64,000 bases of DNA from CAVVSQ01 sp963848825 (lineage in GTDB: Bacteria; Planctomycetota; Planctomycetia; Gemmatales; Gemmataceae): NCBI GenBank assembly GCA_963848825.1, contig CAWKFA010000002.1:124001-188000 (forward strand). Reading direction: 5' to 3'. Below, in pieces: positions 30,202-39,601 of this stretch. The translations under genes and the position numbers were made by a program. The notes beneath the pieces are model-generated. The model saw only the letters and a program-made list of their open reading frames with translations, ran no database searches and was not told where the DNA came from. Each line of letters opens with the position of its first letter. Position 1 is the first letter of the stretch.

Positions 30202-31326
30202 ATGAGACCATTGATGGTTAGTCTATTTGCGCTTGGCGTATGGTCGGCTGCCGCTGACCAGGCTTCGGCGGCGTGGAACAATGTGTTTCAGCCCACATTG
30301 TTTGGCCGAAGCCGGACCACAACGAGCAATTACTATGTGACACCGGCGGTCGTTTATTCTTCGCCGGCGGTCGTCGTGCCTGTGGCCGCGCCGGTGGTCG
30401 CCACGCCCGCCTGCAGCACGTGCAATTCGCCGCCGCCGCAACCCAGTTGCAACACAAGTTATTCCCAGCGCTGCTATTATCAACCGGTCGTTAGCTACGA
30501 AACCAAAAGCTACTACGAGCCGGTCACCACCTATCAGACCAGTTATTATTACGAACCGGTCACCAGCTATCGCTACAGCGCTTACTACGATCCTTGCTCG
30601 TGCGGTTATCAACAGGTCGCCACGCCAGTGACTTCTTACCAGCTCCGCGCCCAGAGCAGCCCGGTGCAAAGCTGGGTGCAGCGCTGTGCCCAGGTGCCGG
30701 TCACCAGCTATCAAAAGTCCTGCTACTGGCAGCCGCAGACCACCTGCTGCCAGACGACCCAGGGCGCCTTGATCCCGATGGCCGCCGGGCAGCCGGCCGC
30801 TCCCGTAATGGCCCCGGTGCCCGTCATGACACCCGCGCCGAGCATGGGTGCGCCGAACATGGGTGCCCCGTCAGGCCCCATGGCCCCGCCCAGCGTCAAC
30901 GAGCAGCGTGACCAGGGCAACGTCGACAAAATGTACTATCCGCAGCAACCGGCACAGCGGCCGGTCGGCTCGCCGAACGCTTCGTGGCAGCCTTCCTTGG
31001 GTGTGCCCACGTTCCCCACGACCAACCCGACACCGCCGCCCGTCAAGCTTGACCGCATCGTGGTCAGCCCCGACGCGTCGGTGGAAGGCCAGGTCGTCCG
31101 CAATGACAACACTCCTCGGCCCTACGCCAAGGTGCTCTTCGTGAGCGGTAACCAACCGTCCGCACCGCAAACCGTCACCGCCAACTCGGCGGGCCGCTTC
31201 CAGGCCAACCTGGCAACGGGCTCATGGAATGTTTACCTCGAAAACGGGGACGGTGCGCCAACCTTCTTTAGCAGAATTGATGTCAATCAAACCCAACCCG
31301 CACGGATGACGTTGGTAAATCGTTAA
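30202..31326 (+). CDS. Secreted Tyr/Pro-rich repeat surface protein
   Basis: 374 aa. Signal peptide (MRPLMVSLFALGVWSAAADQ, cleaved near ASA). Residues ~85-180 are degenerate repeats with the pattern YxPVxSYxxxSYYxP (SYYEPVTTYQTSYYYEPVTS) and scattered cysteine pairs (CSCGYQ, TTCC). A Pro/Ala/Met-rich linker follows, then a C-terminal Ig-like domain (VEGQVVRNDNTPRPYAKVLF, then ARMTLVNR). Such proteins are common in planctomycete envelopes; the tyrosine-rich part may cross-link or self-assemble (inference). Complete, no shift. Confidence 0.7.
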   Translation: MRPLMVSLFALGVWSAAADQASAAWNNVFQPTLFGRSRTTTSNYYVTPAVVYSSPAVVVPVAAPVVATPACSTCNSPPPQPSCNTSYSQRCYYQPVVSYETKSYYEPVTTYQTSYYYEPVTSYRYSAYYDPCSCGYQQVATPVTSYQLRAQSSPVQSWVQRCAQVPVTSYQKSCYWQPQTTCCQTTQGALIPMAAGQPAAPVMAPVPVMTPAPSMGAPNMGAPSGPMAPPSVNEQRDQGNVDKMYYPQQPAQRPVGSPNASWQPSLGVPTFPTTNPTPPPVKLDRIVVSPDASVEGQVVRNDNTPRPYAKVLFVSGNQPSAPQTVTANSAGRFQANLATGSWNVYLENGDGAPTFFSRIDVNQTQPARMTLVNR

Positions 31327-31348
31327 CCATGCGGCCGGTCCGGAATAC

Positions 31349-31389
31349 CAAGCCTTCTTAGTTAAACGACTACGAAGGCTTGTTTTTTT
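31349..31389 (+). terminator. Rho-independent terminator
   Basis: Stem caagccttc / gaaggcttg with a 16-base loop followed by a run of T, 22 bases after the stop of the surface protein gene. From here to 31728 I see no gene; a 100-codon minus frame there does not look coding. Confidence 0.85.
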
Positions 31390-31728
31390 ACTGGACGCCT
31401 CGCGACGGCACCTTATTTGCTGAGTAATTGAATGCTTTTGCTACATCAGACAGGACTGAACGTTGCGCGACAATTTGAATTGCACCCTGGCCATGCCAGG
31501 GCACCTGGCGATAGGGCCGGCACGGGCGAACTCCCCACGTTCTCCCTTGTCGGCTTTTTTGTTGCGCGATCTCAAACACAGCGCCTTGCACTTCTCTCCA
31601 TGCCTGCGACTTGGGCTGCGCACTCCTCGCCCCTACTATGCGCAGTCGGTTGCCAAAAACCAGCTTCCCCCCAATAAACTCACCAAACAAGACAGCCGTA
31701 TTTCTACAACCCTTGAAAGGGGTGACCC

Positions 31729-31887
31729 ATGTCCATTGGTATGATTCTGTTAATTATCCTGATCTTGATCCTGTTGGGCGTTCTTCCAACATGGGGACAC
31801 AGCCGCAGTTGGGGTTACGGACCCAGCGGCGGGCTGGGACTCATCCTGGTAATCGTATTGGTACTGGTGCTGATGGGGCGAATTTGA
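31729..31887 (+). CDS. DUF3309 small membrane protein
   Basis: 52 aa: MSIGMILLIILILILLGVLP, then TWGHSRSWGYGPSGGLG and a second hydrophobic helix ending LMGRI. This is the canonical DUF3309 architecture (two helices around a WxxSxxWGYGPSGGLG turn). GAAAGGGGTGA precedes the ATG. Role unknown; these genes are often stress-related in other bacteria. It is too short to appear in ordinary gene calls. Confidence 0.9.
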   Translation: MSIGMILLIILILILLGVLPTWGHSRSWGYGPSGGLGLILVIVLVLVLMGRI

Positions 31888-31916
31888 TCTCGTCAAAGCA
31901 GCACGGCTTCCAAACC

Positions 31917-32018
31917 GAGCGTTTGCAAAAAAAGGGGTCAGACCCCTTGAAGCGACCGGAGATTTCAACGCTTTTGCAGGGTAACGAGGGGGTCTGACCC
32001 CTTTTTTTGCAAACGCTC
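31917..32018. repeat. Hairpin repeat, copy 5 (gagcgtttgc arms)
   Basis: Outer arms gagcgtttgc / gcaaacgctc, a third arm type, with the same A/T runs and ggggtcagacccc core and the long centre (ttgaagcgaccggagatttc). It lies between two small membrane-protein genes. Confidence 0.85.
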
Positions 32019-32031
32019 CAAGGAGATAGTT

Positions 32032-32232
32032 ATGAAAGGCTTCCTCATCTTCCTGTTTCTGCTCGTCGTCGGTGTCGGCTGCCTGGGCTTCTACCTGGGC
32101 TGGTTCCACATGGGTTCGGAGACGACCGACGGCAAAACCAACGTCACGTTCAGCGTCGATCAAAACAAGATCAAGCAGGACGAACACAAAGTGATCGACA
32201 AAGTGCAAGGCACCGGCCAAAAAGCGCCATAG
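32032..32232 (+). CDS. Small membrane protein
   Basis: 66 aa. AAGGAG lies 7 bases before ATG. One membrane helix (FLIFLFLLVVGVGCLGFYLG) and a polar outer part (TNVTFSVDQNKIKQDEHKVI). No known family recognised. A terminator follows directly. Confidence 0.75.
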   Translation: MKGFLIFLFLLVVGVGCLGFYLGWFHMGSETTDGKTNVTFSVDQNKIKQDEHKVIDKVQGTGQKAP

Positions 32233-32255
32233 TCTTTGTTGGCCGCAAGACACGA

Positions 32256-32289
32256 AAGGGGGGCATTCGCGGAGAATGCCTCCTTTTTT
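32256..32289 (+). terminator. Rho-independent terminator
   Basis: gggggcattc / gaatgcctcc stem with a 5-base loop and a run of T. It ends the small membrane-protein gene. Beyond it, 32290-32705 holds no convincing gene; minus-strand frames there have poor composition. Confidence 0.8.
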
Positions 32290-32705
32290 ATTTCTCGCGC
32301 ATCGGCGGTGCTCTGGCATACCCACGGCAGCGCCTGCCTGAGCAAGGCTGGGCCTACGCCATTCGGACTCAGCACCCAGTCGATTTTCACCTTCTGGGAC
32401 TACTAGAGCCAGCAGTGAGAACACAACCTTCGTAGCGATCACCTCCCGCTCAACAAGACGCTCGCGAAAAGTGTCCGCTGCCGGCGATGCGCGGCAAGCA
32501 ACTCACCTGCCGGTGGACTCTCCGCACCATTCGGATTAAAAGTACTTTTTTCTATACTCGGGGGAGGATCGTCAGAATGACGGGTCACCAGGCATTCCCG
32601 CACTTGCCGATTACAACTTGAAGGCGAGTGTTCATTCTCGGTTTCAATGTGAACTCTCAACTCCCTAATGATGACGCAATTGGAATGCACAGAAAAGGGT
32701 TTGCA

Positions 32706-34062
32706 ATGAAAAACGGCTTACTCGGGCTCGCGTTGCTGATTTTTTCCGGCGGCTAACCTCGCACTGGCGCAAAGCCGAGTAGCGAGCACCCCCTTGCCTG
32801 GGGTGGCGGCCGCTGAGGCACTCCAGGTTTTGCCAATGCCGCCGCCTCCCGGCCGAGAAGGTGCGGCCGAGTCACCGGCTCCTCAAATATTGCCTCCGCC
32901 GCGGACGGCATCCTCGGACGTTCTTGATGGTCGGATTGCCTCGGGGGCCAGGTCAGGAACGCCCCTGCGATTCTGGGTCAATGCCGAGTATCTCCTGTGG
33001 TGGACCAAGGCCGGGTCGACACCTCCCCTGGTTACCACCGGTCCGGCAACTCCCGTCGTTCCACCTCCCGGTTCACTCGCGGCGCCCGGAACGGTGATTC
33101 TTTTCGGAGGCGATGAGCGGAATCACACTCCGTTCTCGGGTGGACGCTTCACGTTGGGCTTCTGGTTCGACGCGTGCCAAACCTGCGGCTTCGAAGGCAA
33201 CTTCTTCTTCCTTGGTCAACGCGCGCATGACTTTGACGCCAACACCACCGGGTCCCCTGTCCTGGCCCGGCCCTTCTTTGATACCAGCACCGGTAAGCTC
33301 AACTCGGAATTGACCGGCTTCCCCGGACTTGCGACCGGGAGCGTCCATGTCCATTCCACGACATCGCTTCTGGGTGGGGAAGGCAACCTGCTCCATAACC
33401 TCTGCCGTAGCTGCGAGTCGGGGTGTGATTCGTGCTGTTCACCAGCCCTCCGTTACCGCTTCGATTTGCTGGCGGGACTTCGTTATATGGAGCTGCGCGA
33501 AGGCCTGGGCATTGCCGAGGACACGCGCGTCGCGCCAGGAGCCGCAGTTTTCGCCGGCTCGGACATCAGTGCTTTTGACCAGTTCGATACGCAAAACCGC
33601 TTTTATGGGGGACAGCTTGGCATTAAATCGGAGTTGCGCTGGAAGCGACTGTTCGTCAATGGAAACATGAAGGTGGCGCTTGGCGATACGCACCAGGCCG
33701 TCGAAATCAACGGTGCCACCAGGATCACCACGCCTGGCGGCGTAGTCACGAACTTGCCGGGAAACCTATTGGCGCTGCCCAGCAATATCGGGCACTATTC
33801 ACGCGACCAGTTTTCGGTCGTTCCGGAAGTGGGTCTGAACGTTGGCTATCAGCTGACCCGGCACGTCAGCCTGTCCGCCGGCTATACCTGTATTTACTGG
33901 AGCAATGTCCAGCCCCGGAGATGCGGTCAACCCTGTGGTGAACTCCACACGCGTGCCGGCGAGCACTTTTCGCCGACCGGGCCGCTGGATCCGATGTTCC
34001 ACTTCCATAACAGTGGGTTCTGGGCCCAGGGGCTTAACATTGGCGTCCAGCTCCGATTCTAG
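32706..34062 (+). CDS. BBP7-type outer-membrane beta-barrel protein, frameshifted in the signal
   Basis: About 452 aa. The signal begins at ATG 32706 (MKNGLLGLALLIFS) and one extra base near 32748 shifts it; the correct frame continues AANLALAQSRVASTPLPG. The mature part has the BBP7 features: FWVNAEYLLWWTKAG, GEGNLLHNLCRSCESGC, RYRFDLLAGLRYMELREGL and a C-terminal FWAQGLNIGVQLRF ending in Phe, as outer-membrane barrels do. Planctomycete genomes carry many of these. Ligand and pore role unknown. Confidence 0.8.
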
Positions 34063-34073
34063 GAGCCCAGGCC

Positions 34074-34114
34074 AAAACGGGGACTTGACCTCAAATAGGT
34101 CAAGTCCCCGTTTT
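34074..34114. terminator. Bidirectional terminator
   Basis: Perfect 18-base arms aaaacggggacttgacct / aggtcaagtccccgtttt around caaat, placed between convergent stops at 34062 and 34137. It has an A-run on one side and a T-run on the other, so it can serve both strands. Confidence 0.88.
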
Positions 34115-34136
34115 AGGATACGCTTTAATCAAACGC

Positions 34137-36202
34137 CTATGGCGTCGTGAATACCGCGCTGCCGCTCCAGCTAGTGGTCTTACCATTCGCAGCAACCGCT
34201 CCGACCCACCACACGTACCTATGACCGGATTTTAGCGCCTGGGCCGCGCTGGTGACCCAGGCGGTCGCTTGCACATTGCTTACCAGCAACGCCTGCGATT
34301 GACCTGTCGTCTGATCGTCTACCCAAATGACATAGGAAGCGGCGCCGGCCACGGCGTTCCACGCAAAGGTTGGCGTAACACCGGCCGCGGCAGGCCCCCT
34401 CATTGTCGGCGCTGCCGGCGCTGCCAGGGAAAAGTTCTGGCCAGCGCTCCAATGGCCCTGGCTGCCATTGGTGCTAGTCGCCGCGACCCACCAGGTATAA
34501 TTATGCCCGGGCGTGAGCGCTTGCGCCGTGCCGGTAGTCCAGGCGTTGCCGGTGGCATTAGGAATCTGAATGACCACTTTGCCGGTGGTCGTATCGGTTA
34601 CCCAGAGGTAACTGCGCGTGGTCCCGACACTGCTGGTCCAGGAAAACGTGGGCGTATCGAACCCGACACCTGCCGCGCCGGTGCCGCTGGGACCTGCGGG
34701 CACCGGGGTAGCCAGGGCAGCCAATGAGAAATTCTGGCCGTTGCTCCAGGGACCGCGCGTGCCGTTGCCACCGACGGCCGCCACCCACCAGGTAAAGCTA
34801 TGACCGGGCGTCAGGGCCTGCACCGCGCTGGGAGTCCACACATTGCCGTTGACGTTGGGGACTTGCAAGACCGCCACGCCGGTCGTCGTATCCGTCACCC
34901 AGAGGTAATAGTTGCTGGCACCAGCCACGCTGTTCCAGGAAAAGTTGGGGGTATCGAAGCCGGCACCGGCCGCACTGGCGCCGCTGGGGCCGTAGAGAGC
35001 AGGGCGCGGTTAACGGCACGACGACGGCTGGGCCCGGGGGCGCGGGATCGATAAAGTTGGTATCCAGCGTCACGGCACCCGTTTGAGCCAGGGCCCTGCC
35101 GCAGGCGATGCTGGCATTGGTGATCAAGGTAATGCTCGAATTCGCAAGGATGTTTCCTGCAAATACGGTAGTCGAACCCAGCGTAGCCGAACTGCCGACT
35201 TGCCAGTAGACATTGTCGGCGCCGCCATTGATAAAGAGGATAGCCGAGTTGCTAGCCGTCGTGAGGCTACTACCGATCTGAAAATCGAAGCGTGCCGTCG
35301 GGTTATTTTGGTCGTCGAGCATCAGGGTCCCCGTCAACTGGGCCGACGTATCAAAGTGATAGCGGCCGGGCGTAAGCGTGAGTCCGCCCAGGTCTTGTCC
35401 CGTCAAGTTGATGAAGCCGCCGACCTCGCTCAAGATCGTCGTGTAGGCTGTCGTGAGTTGAACCTGAGCCAGACTCGCGGGGCCGTCATTGATATGAATG
35501 GTAGAAGGGGCGATCACGCTCCCGGGTGGAAAGCCCGTGACCGAGGAACCGGGGCCGACGCCCACGTTGCCAACAATCACCGTCGAACCCGTGTTGGTTA
35601 CCGTTGAACCGGCGAGGACGGCGAAGGATTGCAAGGTCGTTCCCAGCAGCGTGGATGCATTGTCCATGCAAAACGTCAGGGTGCCGTTACCGCCGCCGAC
35701 GCTGGTGCTGCCGGCAAAGCCAGTCGTGCCGCTGTAAGTGGCGGTGACTGTGCCCCCCGCGGTGTTCGGGGTGCCGACCGGGATTGTGAAGACGACCTGG
35801 GCCACGCCATTGACGACCGGCACATTGTTAACCGCGCCGACGCCGGCCACTGAAAAGTTGACGGTCCCTCCCGTGGCGCACCCCGGAGATCGTATCGGTC
35901 AGGGTGATCTGCTGGGGCGTAGGCGAGCTGTCGGACAGGGACGGGGCGACGACGGCGACCGTATCGACCGTCGGCGCAGGCGCAATCAGAGGTGGGACCT
36001 GGATGACTGGGGGGGGAACTATCAAGGGTAGGACCTGGGTGGCGATCAGCGACGGCGTGGTCCGATCTTCCAAAAGCTCAAGCGTCAGGCAGCGCCTTGT
36101 CCGGGTCGGTCTGCGCGAGCGCTGCAAGGTTGGCGCCCAAAATCGTTTGGTGGGGAAAACCTTGGCCCAAATGCCTGTGAAGGCAGACAATGAAATCTGC
36201 AT
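34137..36202 (-). CDS. Secreted ice-binding-like (DUF3494) protein with three FN3-like repeats, frameshifted
   Basis: About 690 aa in order: LTLELLEDRTTPS (the planctomycete LxLLExR export-associated motif) near residue 45; an Ig-like piece (VVFTIPVGTPNTAGGTVTAT); a DUF3494 ice-binding-type beta-solenoid domain (LAGSTVTNTGSTVIVGNVGV, TAYTTILSEVGG, GTLMLDDQNNPTARFDFQIG); then three tandem ~88-aa FN3-like units (FSWNSVAGASNYYLWVTDTT, ALTPGHSFTWWVAAVGGNGT). Shifts lie near 35880 and 35000. Expected at the cell surface. DUF3494 binds ice in polar species but also acts in adhesion; adhesion seems likelier here (inference). Confidence 0.78.
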
Positions 36203-36242
36203 GGCGGCCGTCCTCTCGATAGGGGTATACTGCTTGCGTTGT

Positions 36243-36262
36243 CCTTGAACGTCGGTTCAAGG
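36243..36262 (-). promoter_or_regulatory. Leader hairpin before the DUF3494 gene
   Basis: ccttgaac-gtcg-gttcaagg, an 8-base stem with tetraloop about 40 bases upstream of the start. It lies between the T-run of the larger hairpin (36292-36339) and the ATG. Confidence 0.45.
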
Positions 36263-36291
36263 CAAGGCGCCCGAACGGCGGCAATACAAGC

Positions 36292-36339
36292 AAAAAAAAC
36301 CGACCTGGTCGAACACCTTTGGGTATCCGACCACGTCGG
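36292..36339 (-). terminator. Terminator-like hairpin in the leader of the DUF3494 gene
   Basis: On the minus strand a 12-base stem with one mismatch (ccgacgtggtcg / cgaccaggtcgg) is followed at once by eight T. It sits about 90 bases upstream of the start at 36202, and a second stem (cccgg-tagg-ccggg) lies further upstream near 36360. Either it ends an unseen transcript from 36420 or it is an attenuator. No riboswitch family is recognised. Confidence 0.6.
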
Positions 36340-36473
36340 CTTTACTCGTTATCAGATCCCCGGCCTACCGGGTAATCCTTCACCAGTCTTCCGATGACCA
36401 CCCAAACTTAGGTCAGGAACTGCATGAAGCAAGCGGATTCCATTGCCGCCGTGTATTTGCTGGAAAATGATTT

Positions 36474-36570
36474 AGAGCGTTCGGAAAAAAAGACCCCTTG
36501 AAACGAACAGAGTTTGGACGCTTTGGCAGGGTACCGAGTGGGTCTGACCCCTTTTTCAACGGACTGTTAG
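36474..36570. repeat. Hairpin repeat, copy 6 (chimeric ends)
   Basis: Left end agagcgttcggaaaaaaa of one arm type but right end ctttttcaacggactgtta of the other, so the ends no longer pair. The left core is cut to gacccc. Central segment acgaacagagtttggacg as in other long copies. It lies upstream of the HMA-like gene and probably reflects recombination between copies. Confidence 0.75.
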
Positions 36571-36622
36571 CGGGTTGGCCGTGTGGTCAACCCTTATTTT
36601 GGTTACTCATGCGAGGTTTATT

Positions 36623-37168
36623 ATGAAAGCGCTTTTTGCGAGTCTGATCACGTTGGCCTTGGGCTTCAGCCTGCTCTTGGGAGCCCAAAGCGGCGACAAG
36701 AATGGGGAAATAAGAGTCAAGCTAATGCATGTGCATATGTGCTGCGACGGTTGCTCAAGTGAAGTGGAAGACATCCTGCAAAAAGTTCCGGGAATCAAGG
36801 CGGTAAGCTGCGAGCAAGAGGCCAACACCGCGCAGTTCACAGCGAACAATGCGGCGGCCGCCCAAAAAGCGCTCGACGAACTGGCCAGCAAAGGCTTCCA
36901 CGGCGCAACGGGCTCCACTGCCTACGCCTTTAAAAACGACAGCGGCGTCAAGAGGGGCAAGGTAACGTCGCTCACATTGACCGACTTCCATAATTCCTGC
37001 GGCGGCTGCGTGGTCTCCTTCCGCAAGGCCATCAAAAACGTGGAAGGCGTGACGGGCGACAACCTCAAGTCGAAAGTAACCACCTGTACCATCACAGGCA
37101 ATTTCGACGCCGCCCAGCTTGTCGAAGCAATCAACGAGGGCGGCTTTCACGTACATGTCAAGAACTGA
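36623..37168 (+). CDS. Secreted protein with two HMA-like domains
   Basis: 181 aa. Signal peptide MKALFASLITLALGFSLLLG. Two ferredoxin-like heavy-metal-associated halves: HVHMCCDGCSSEVEDILQKV (CxxC) near 35 and FHNSCGGCVVSFRKAIKNVE (CxxC) near 120, each with the spaced GIKAV / GVTGD strand. It should bind a soft metal such as copper outside the cytoplasm. GAGG precedes ATG 36623; an earlier ATG at 36575 would spoil the signal. The metal-site-bearing lipoprotein is next. Confidence 0.75.
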   Translation: MKALFASLITLALGFSLLLGAQSGDKNGEIRVKLMHVHMCCDGCSSEVEDILQKVPGIKAVSCEQEANTAQFTANNAAAAQKALDELASKGFHGATGSTAYAFKNDSGVKRGKVTSLTLTDFHNSCGGCVVSFRKAIKNVEGVTGDNLKSKVTTCTITGNFDAAQLVEAINEGGFHVHVKN

Positions 37169-37379
37169 CAGTGAGGAACGCGGCAGGCGGCTGGCCTAAC
37201 GCTCAGTTGCCTGCCGCGTCCTGCTGAGCAGCAGTCTTGCTGAGCAGCACTTGACGCGTTTGCCGGGTGAGGTTATTCATGGGTGCCACACATACCGCCC
37301 CCGGCCGGCATTCTTGCCCAGATTACCGGGGGAAAACGAGATTTTTTCTCGTGATGAAAAATAACTTGAAAGCGGCCCC

Positions 37380-38225
37380 ATGAAGCCCATTCTGATTCGA
37401 ATGTATACCGTGGTGCTGACCATGGGGCTCCTGGCCGGTTGCAACAACGACGCCACGGATTTGGAACAGGCCATCCGCAGTGGCGGCAACGTGGTTGCGG
37501 TACCACCGACCGACCCCAGCGGAGGCCATGGTCACGAGGCTAGCAACCATGGCGGCATCATTGTGGCAGTTGGCCTTGATAACTACCACGCGGAAGCAGT
37601 CTTCGAAAAAGGCGGCGTGCTGCGCCTTTACACTCTTGGTAACGATGAGTCCAGGATCCTGGAAGTCGACACACAAGAATTGACGGCATACATCAAGCGC
37701 GACGGTAGCGACGTAGTCGACTCCATCGTTCTCAAGGCCGAACCCGTGGCGGGCGATGCTGAGGGGAAAACCTCCCAATTCGTGGGCATCTCGTCCAGGG
37801 AACAAGCGGGCCAACGCCTGGACGTAACCATTCCGAATATCAAAATCGGCAGCGAAAACTTCCGCCTGAGTTTCAAATCATTTATCGACGCGCACGAGCA
37901 GATAATGCCCGGCGGCGCCGCTGAAGCCGAGGCATACCAGCTTTATTTCACGCCGGGAGGTCTCTACACCGACGCCGACATCAAGGCCAACGGCCACATG
38001 ACGGCCGCCGAAAAATTCAAGGGGCTCGTATCGCGGCACGACATGAACCCCAAGACCGGCGAAAGGATTTGCCCCGTCACCAAGACCAAGGCCAATCAAC
38101 AGTTCACCTGGATCGTCGGCGGCCAGGCCTACGAATTTTGCTGTCCGCCCAGCGTGGATGAGTTCGTGAATATGGCCAAGACCCAACCGGAAATGGTGAA
38201 GGACCCGGAGTATTACCGGAAGTGA
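37380..38225 (+). CDS. Lipoprotein with a YHS/TRASH-like metal-site C-terminus
   Basis: 281 aa. Lipobox LLAGC at residue 20. A His-rich patch follows (SGGHGHEASNHGG). The C-terminus has RICPVTKTKANQQFTWIVGG and YEFCCPPSVDEFV, spaced cysteines as in the YHS/TRASH metal sensors and chaperones. Same strand as the HMA-like gene, 211 bases downstream, so a shared role in metal handling in the periplasm is inferred. Not a family I can name with certainty. Confidence 0.65.
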   Translation: MKPILIRMYTVVLTMGLLAGCNNDATDLEQAIRSGGNVVAVPPTDPSGGHGHEASNHGGIIVAVGLDNYHAEAVFEKGGVLRLYTLGNDESRILEVDTQELTAYIKRDGSDVVDSIVLKAEPVAGDAEGKTSQFVGISSREQAGQRLDVTIPNIKIGSENFRLSFKSFIDAHEQIMPGGAAEAEAYQLYFTPGGLYTDADIKANGHMTAAEKFKGLVSRHDMNPKTGERICPVTKTKANQQFTWIVGGQAYEFCCPPSVDEFVNMAKTQPEMVKDPEYYRK

Positions 38226-38458
38226 AAATTGGCTGGCACGTTGCTGACTGGCAGCTACCTTCCTTGTCAGAATTCATTATCTCGTTCACTTTTTGTCGAA
38301 AACGCTTGTGTACTATACATGGATGTCCCCATTATTTTGCCCAAATATTTGTCGCGGTGTTAAGGAATCTGACCGTGTCATTTCTTGCAAGTGGTTGAAC
38401 AGTATTATTTATTTAGATATGGGAATAGGGTCATGGAGAATTGAGAGAGGTTTTGAAT

Positions 38459-39073
38459 ATGATTATTCGATATAGAGATCTCTTTATCGAACACGATGAA
38501 TCGCCTGAAGTACGGCAAGACGTGTCATCCGTGGAAATATTCGTTGGTGCCCCCCTGCCATCAGATTTTCGCGACTTTCTCTTAACAGCGAATGGCGGCT
38601 TTCTTTTCTACGAGTACTCGTTTCGTAACCCAAGTGGCGAAAGTGTGTCCATTCCATTTCACATGGTCTGCAAATTGGGATATGAGCAAGCAAAAACAAT
38701 GCCAACGACGGTTGTTGGTTTGACGGAGGTAAATCGACCATTTGACGCTCCGGAAACTCTCATTCAATTTGGTTTTCATCCGTTAACACCGATCTTTTTC
38801 GACGTGCCACCAATCGGAACTGGGGGTGTATACTGTGATCTTGACCAGGACCAGTTAATCCTTGCTTCAAGTTCGTTTGAGCTTTATTTAGAAACGTTGC
38901 GTGTTAATTATGATAGTGTGCTTTCGCGACTGGAAGTAATGATAGACATAACTGAGCGCTTCGGCGATTCGCAAAAGCTTGCTCGGCTCATTGAATGGAT
39001 GAATTCTGCAGTTTCAGATTGGCGAGATAGATATCCAGGACCATCAAGATGGGTGAATAGCAATCTTAGTTGA
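38459..39073 (+). CDS. SMI1/KNR4-family protein (immunity-type)
   Basis: 204 aa. SMI1/KNR4 signatures: VEIFVGAPLPSDFRDFLLTA then NGGFLFYEY, and later FFDVPPIGTGGVYCDLDQDQ. In bacteria these commonly neutralise contact-dependent or polymorphic toxins. ATG 38459 follows GAGAGAGG. Codon use is AT-richer than the surrounding genes, suggesting transfer. No toxin gene is visible beside it, so it may be an orphan immunity gene. Confidence 0.8.
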   Translation: MIIRYRDLFIEHDESPEVRQDVSSVEIFVGAPLPSDFRDFLLTANGGFLFYEYSFRNPSGESVSIPFHMVCKLGYEQAKTMPTTVVGLTEVNRPFDAPETLIQFGFHPLTPIFFDVPPIGTGGVYCDLDQDQLILASSSFELYLETLRVNYDSVLSRLEVMIDITERFGDSQKLARLIEWMNSAVSDWRDRYPGPSRWVNSNLS

Positions 39074-39187
39074 ACCGTCCTGGGCGAGGAGAGGAAAAGG
39101 GCGATATGCAATGAATGCCCCCTTTCCTCTCTTGCCGCGTCCTGCTGAGCGGCCCTTGACGCGTTTGGCGGGTGGCGCTCATGTTGT

Positions 39188-39601
39188 TTACGGAAAAACG
39201 TTCATACCCTCACATAGGTTGCAGGGAAAGCGTTTGTCCGGCGAAGGCATATTAGATGAGGGCAAGAGTTCTTTATCGTACAATCTGCCGTCATCGTCAA
39301 AATACAACACGATATTTTGATAGTCATCTCCCCAGTATCGGTCTATTGCACCTCGCATATGGGAACCGCAGATATCATAACAAGTGCCCTCTTTTGCAGT
39401 GTTACCTGGAGGCCCCATAATCACCAAAACCTCCTCATATGTCATACCCGCTCGCAGATTACCATAGAGTATTTTATTTTCGTTCGTAACTGTTTCCGAA
39501 TCTTTTAGTTCAAAAGGACGAAGGCATCCCAGGAGAATAAAAATGGGGATAATCGCGATTGCTCCAAGCAATCCCTTTGAGAAAGAGAACCTTTTCCCCA
39601 T
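39188..39601 (-). CDS. BamE/OmlA-like small lipoprotein
   Basis: 137 aa. Start 39601 (GGAG upstream) gives MGKRFSFSKGLLGAIAIIPI with lipobox ILLGC. The mature part has LYGNLRAGMTYEEVLVIMGP PG, the SmpA/BamE-like (L.xGMtxxeVxxilGpP) motif, and a beta hairpin NIVLYFDDDGRLYDKELL. The open frame to 39847 overlaps the WD40 gene and is not used. It may be an outer-membrane or inhibitor protein; function unknown. Confidence 0.65.
   Translation of the reverse strand: MGKRFSFSKGLLGAIAIIPIFILLGCLRPFELKDSETVTNENKILYGNLRAGMTYEEVLVIMGPPGNTAKEGTCYDICGSHMRGAIDRYWGDDYQNIVLYFDDDGRLYDKELLPSSNMPSPDKRFPCNLCEGMNVFP

Noticed and set aside
31750..32442. 230-codon minus frame over two small membrane-protein genes
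   Set aside because: It crosses a repeat and a terminator, and the DUF3309 and 66-aa genes on the other strand are supported by ribosome sites and family match.
36292..36420. Cyclic-di-GMP riboswitch in the DUF3494 leader
   Set aside because: I could not match the conserved core elements; left as an unknown structured leader.
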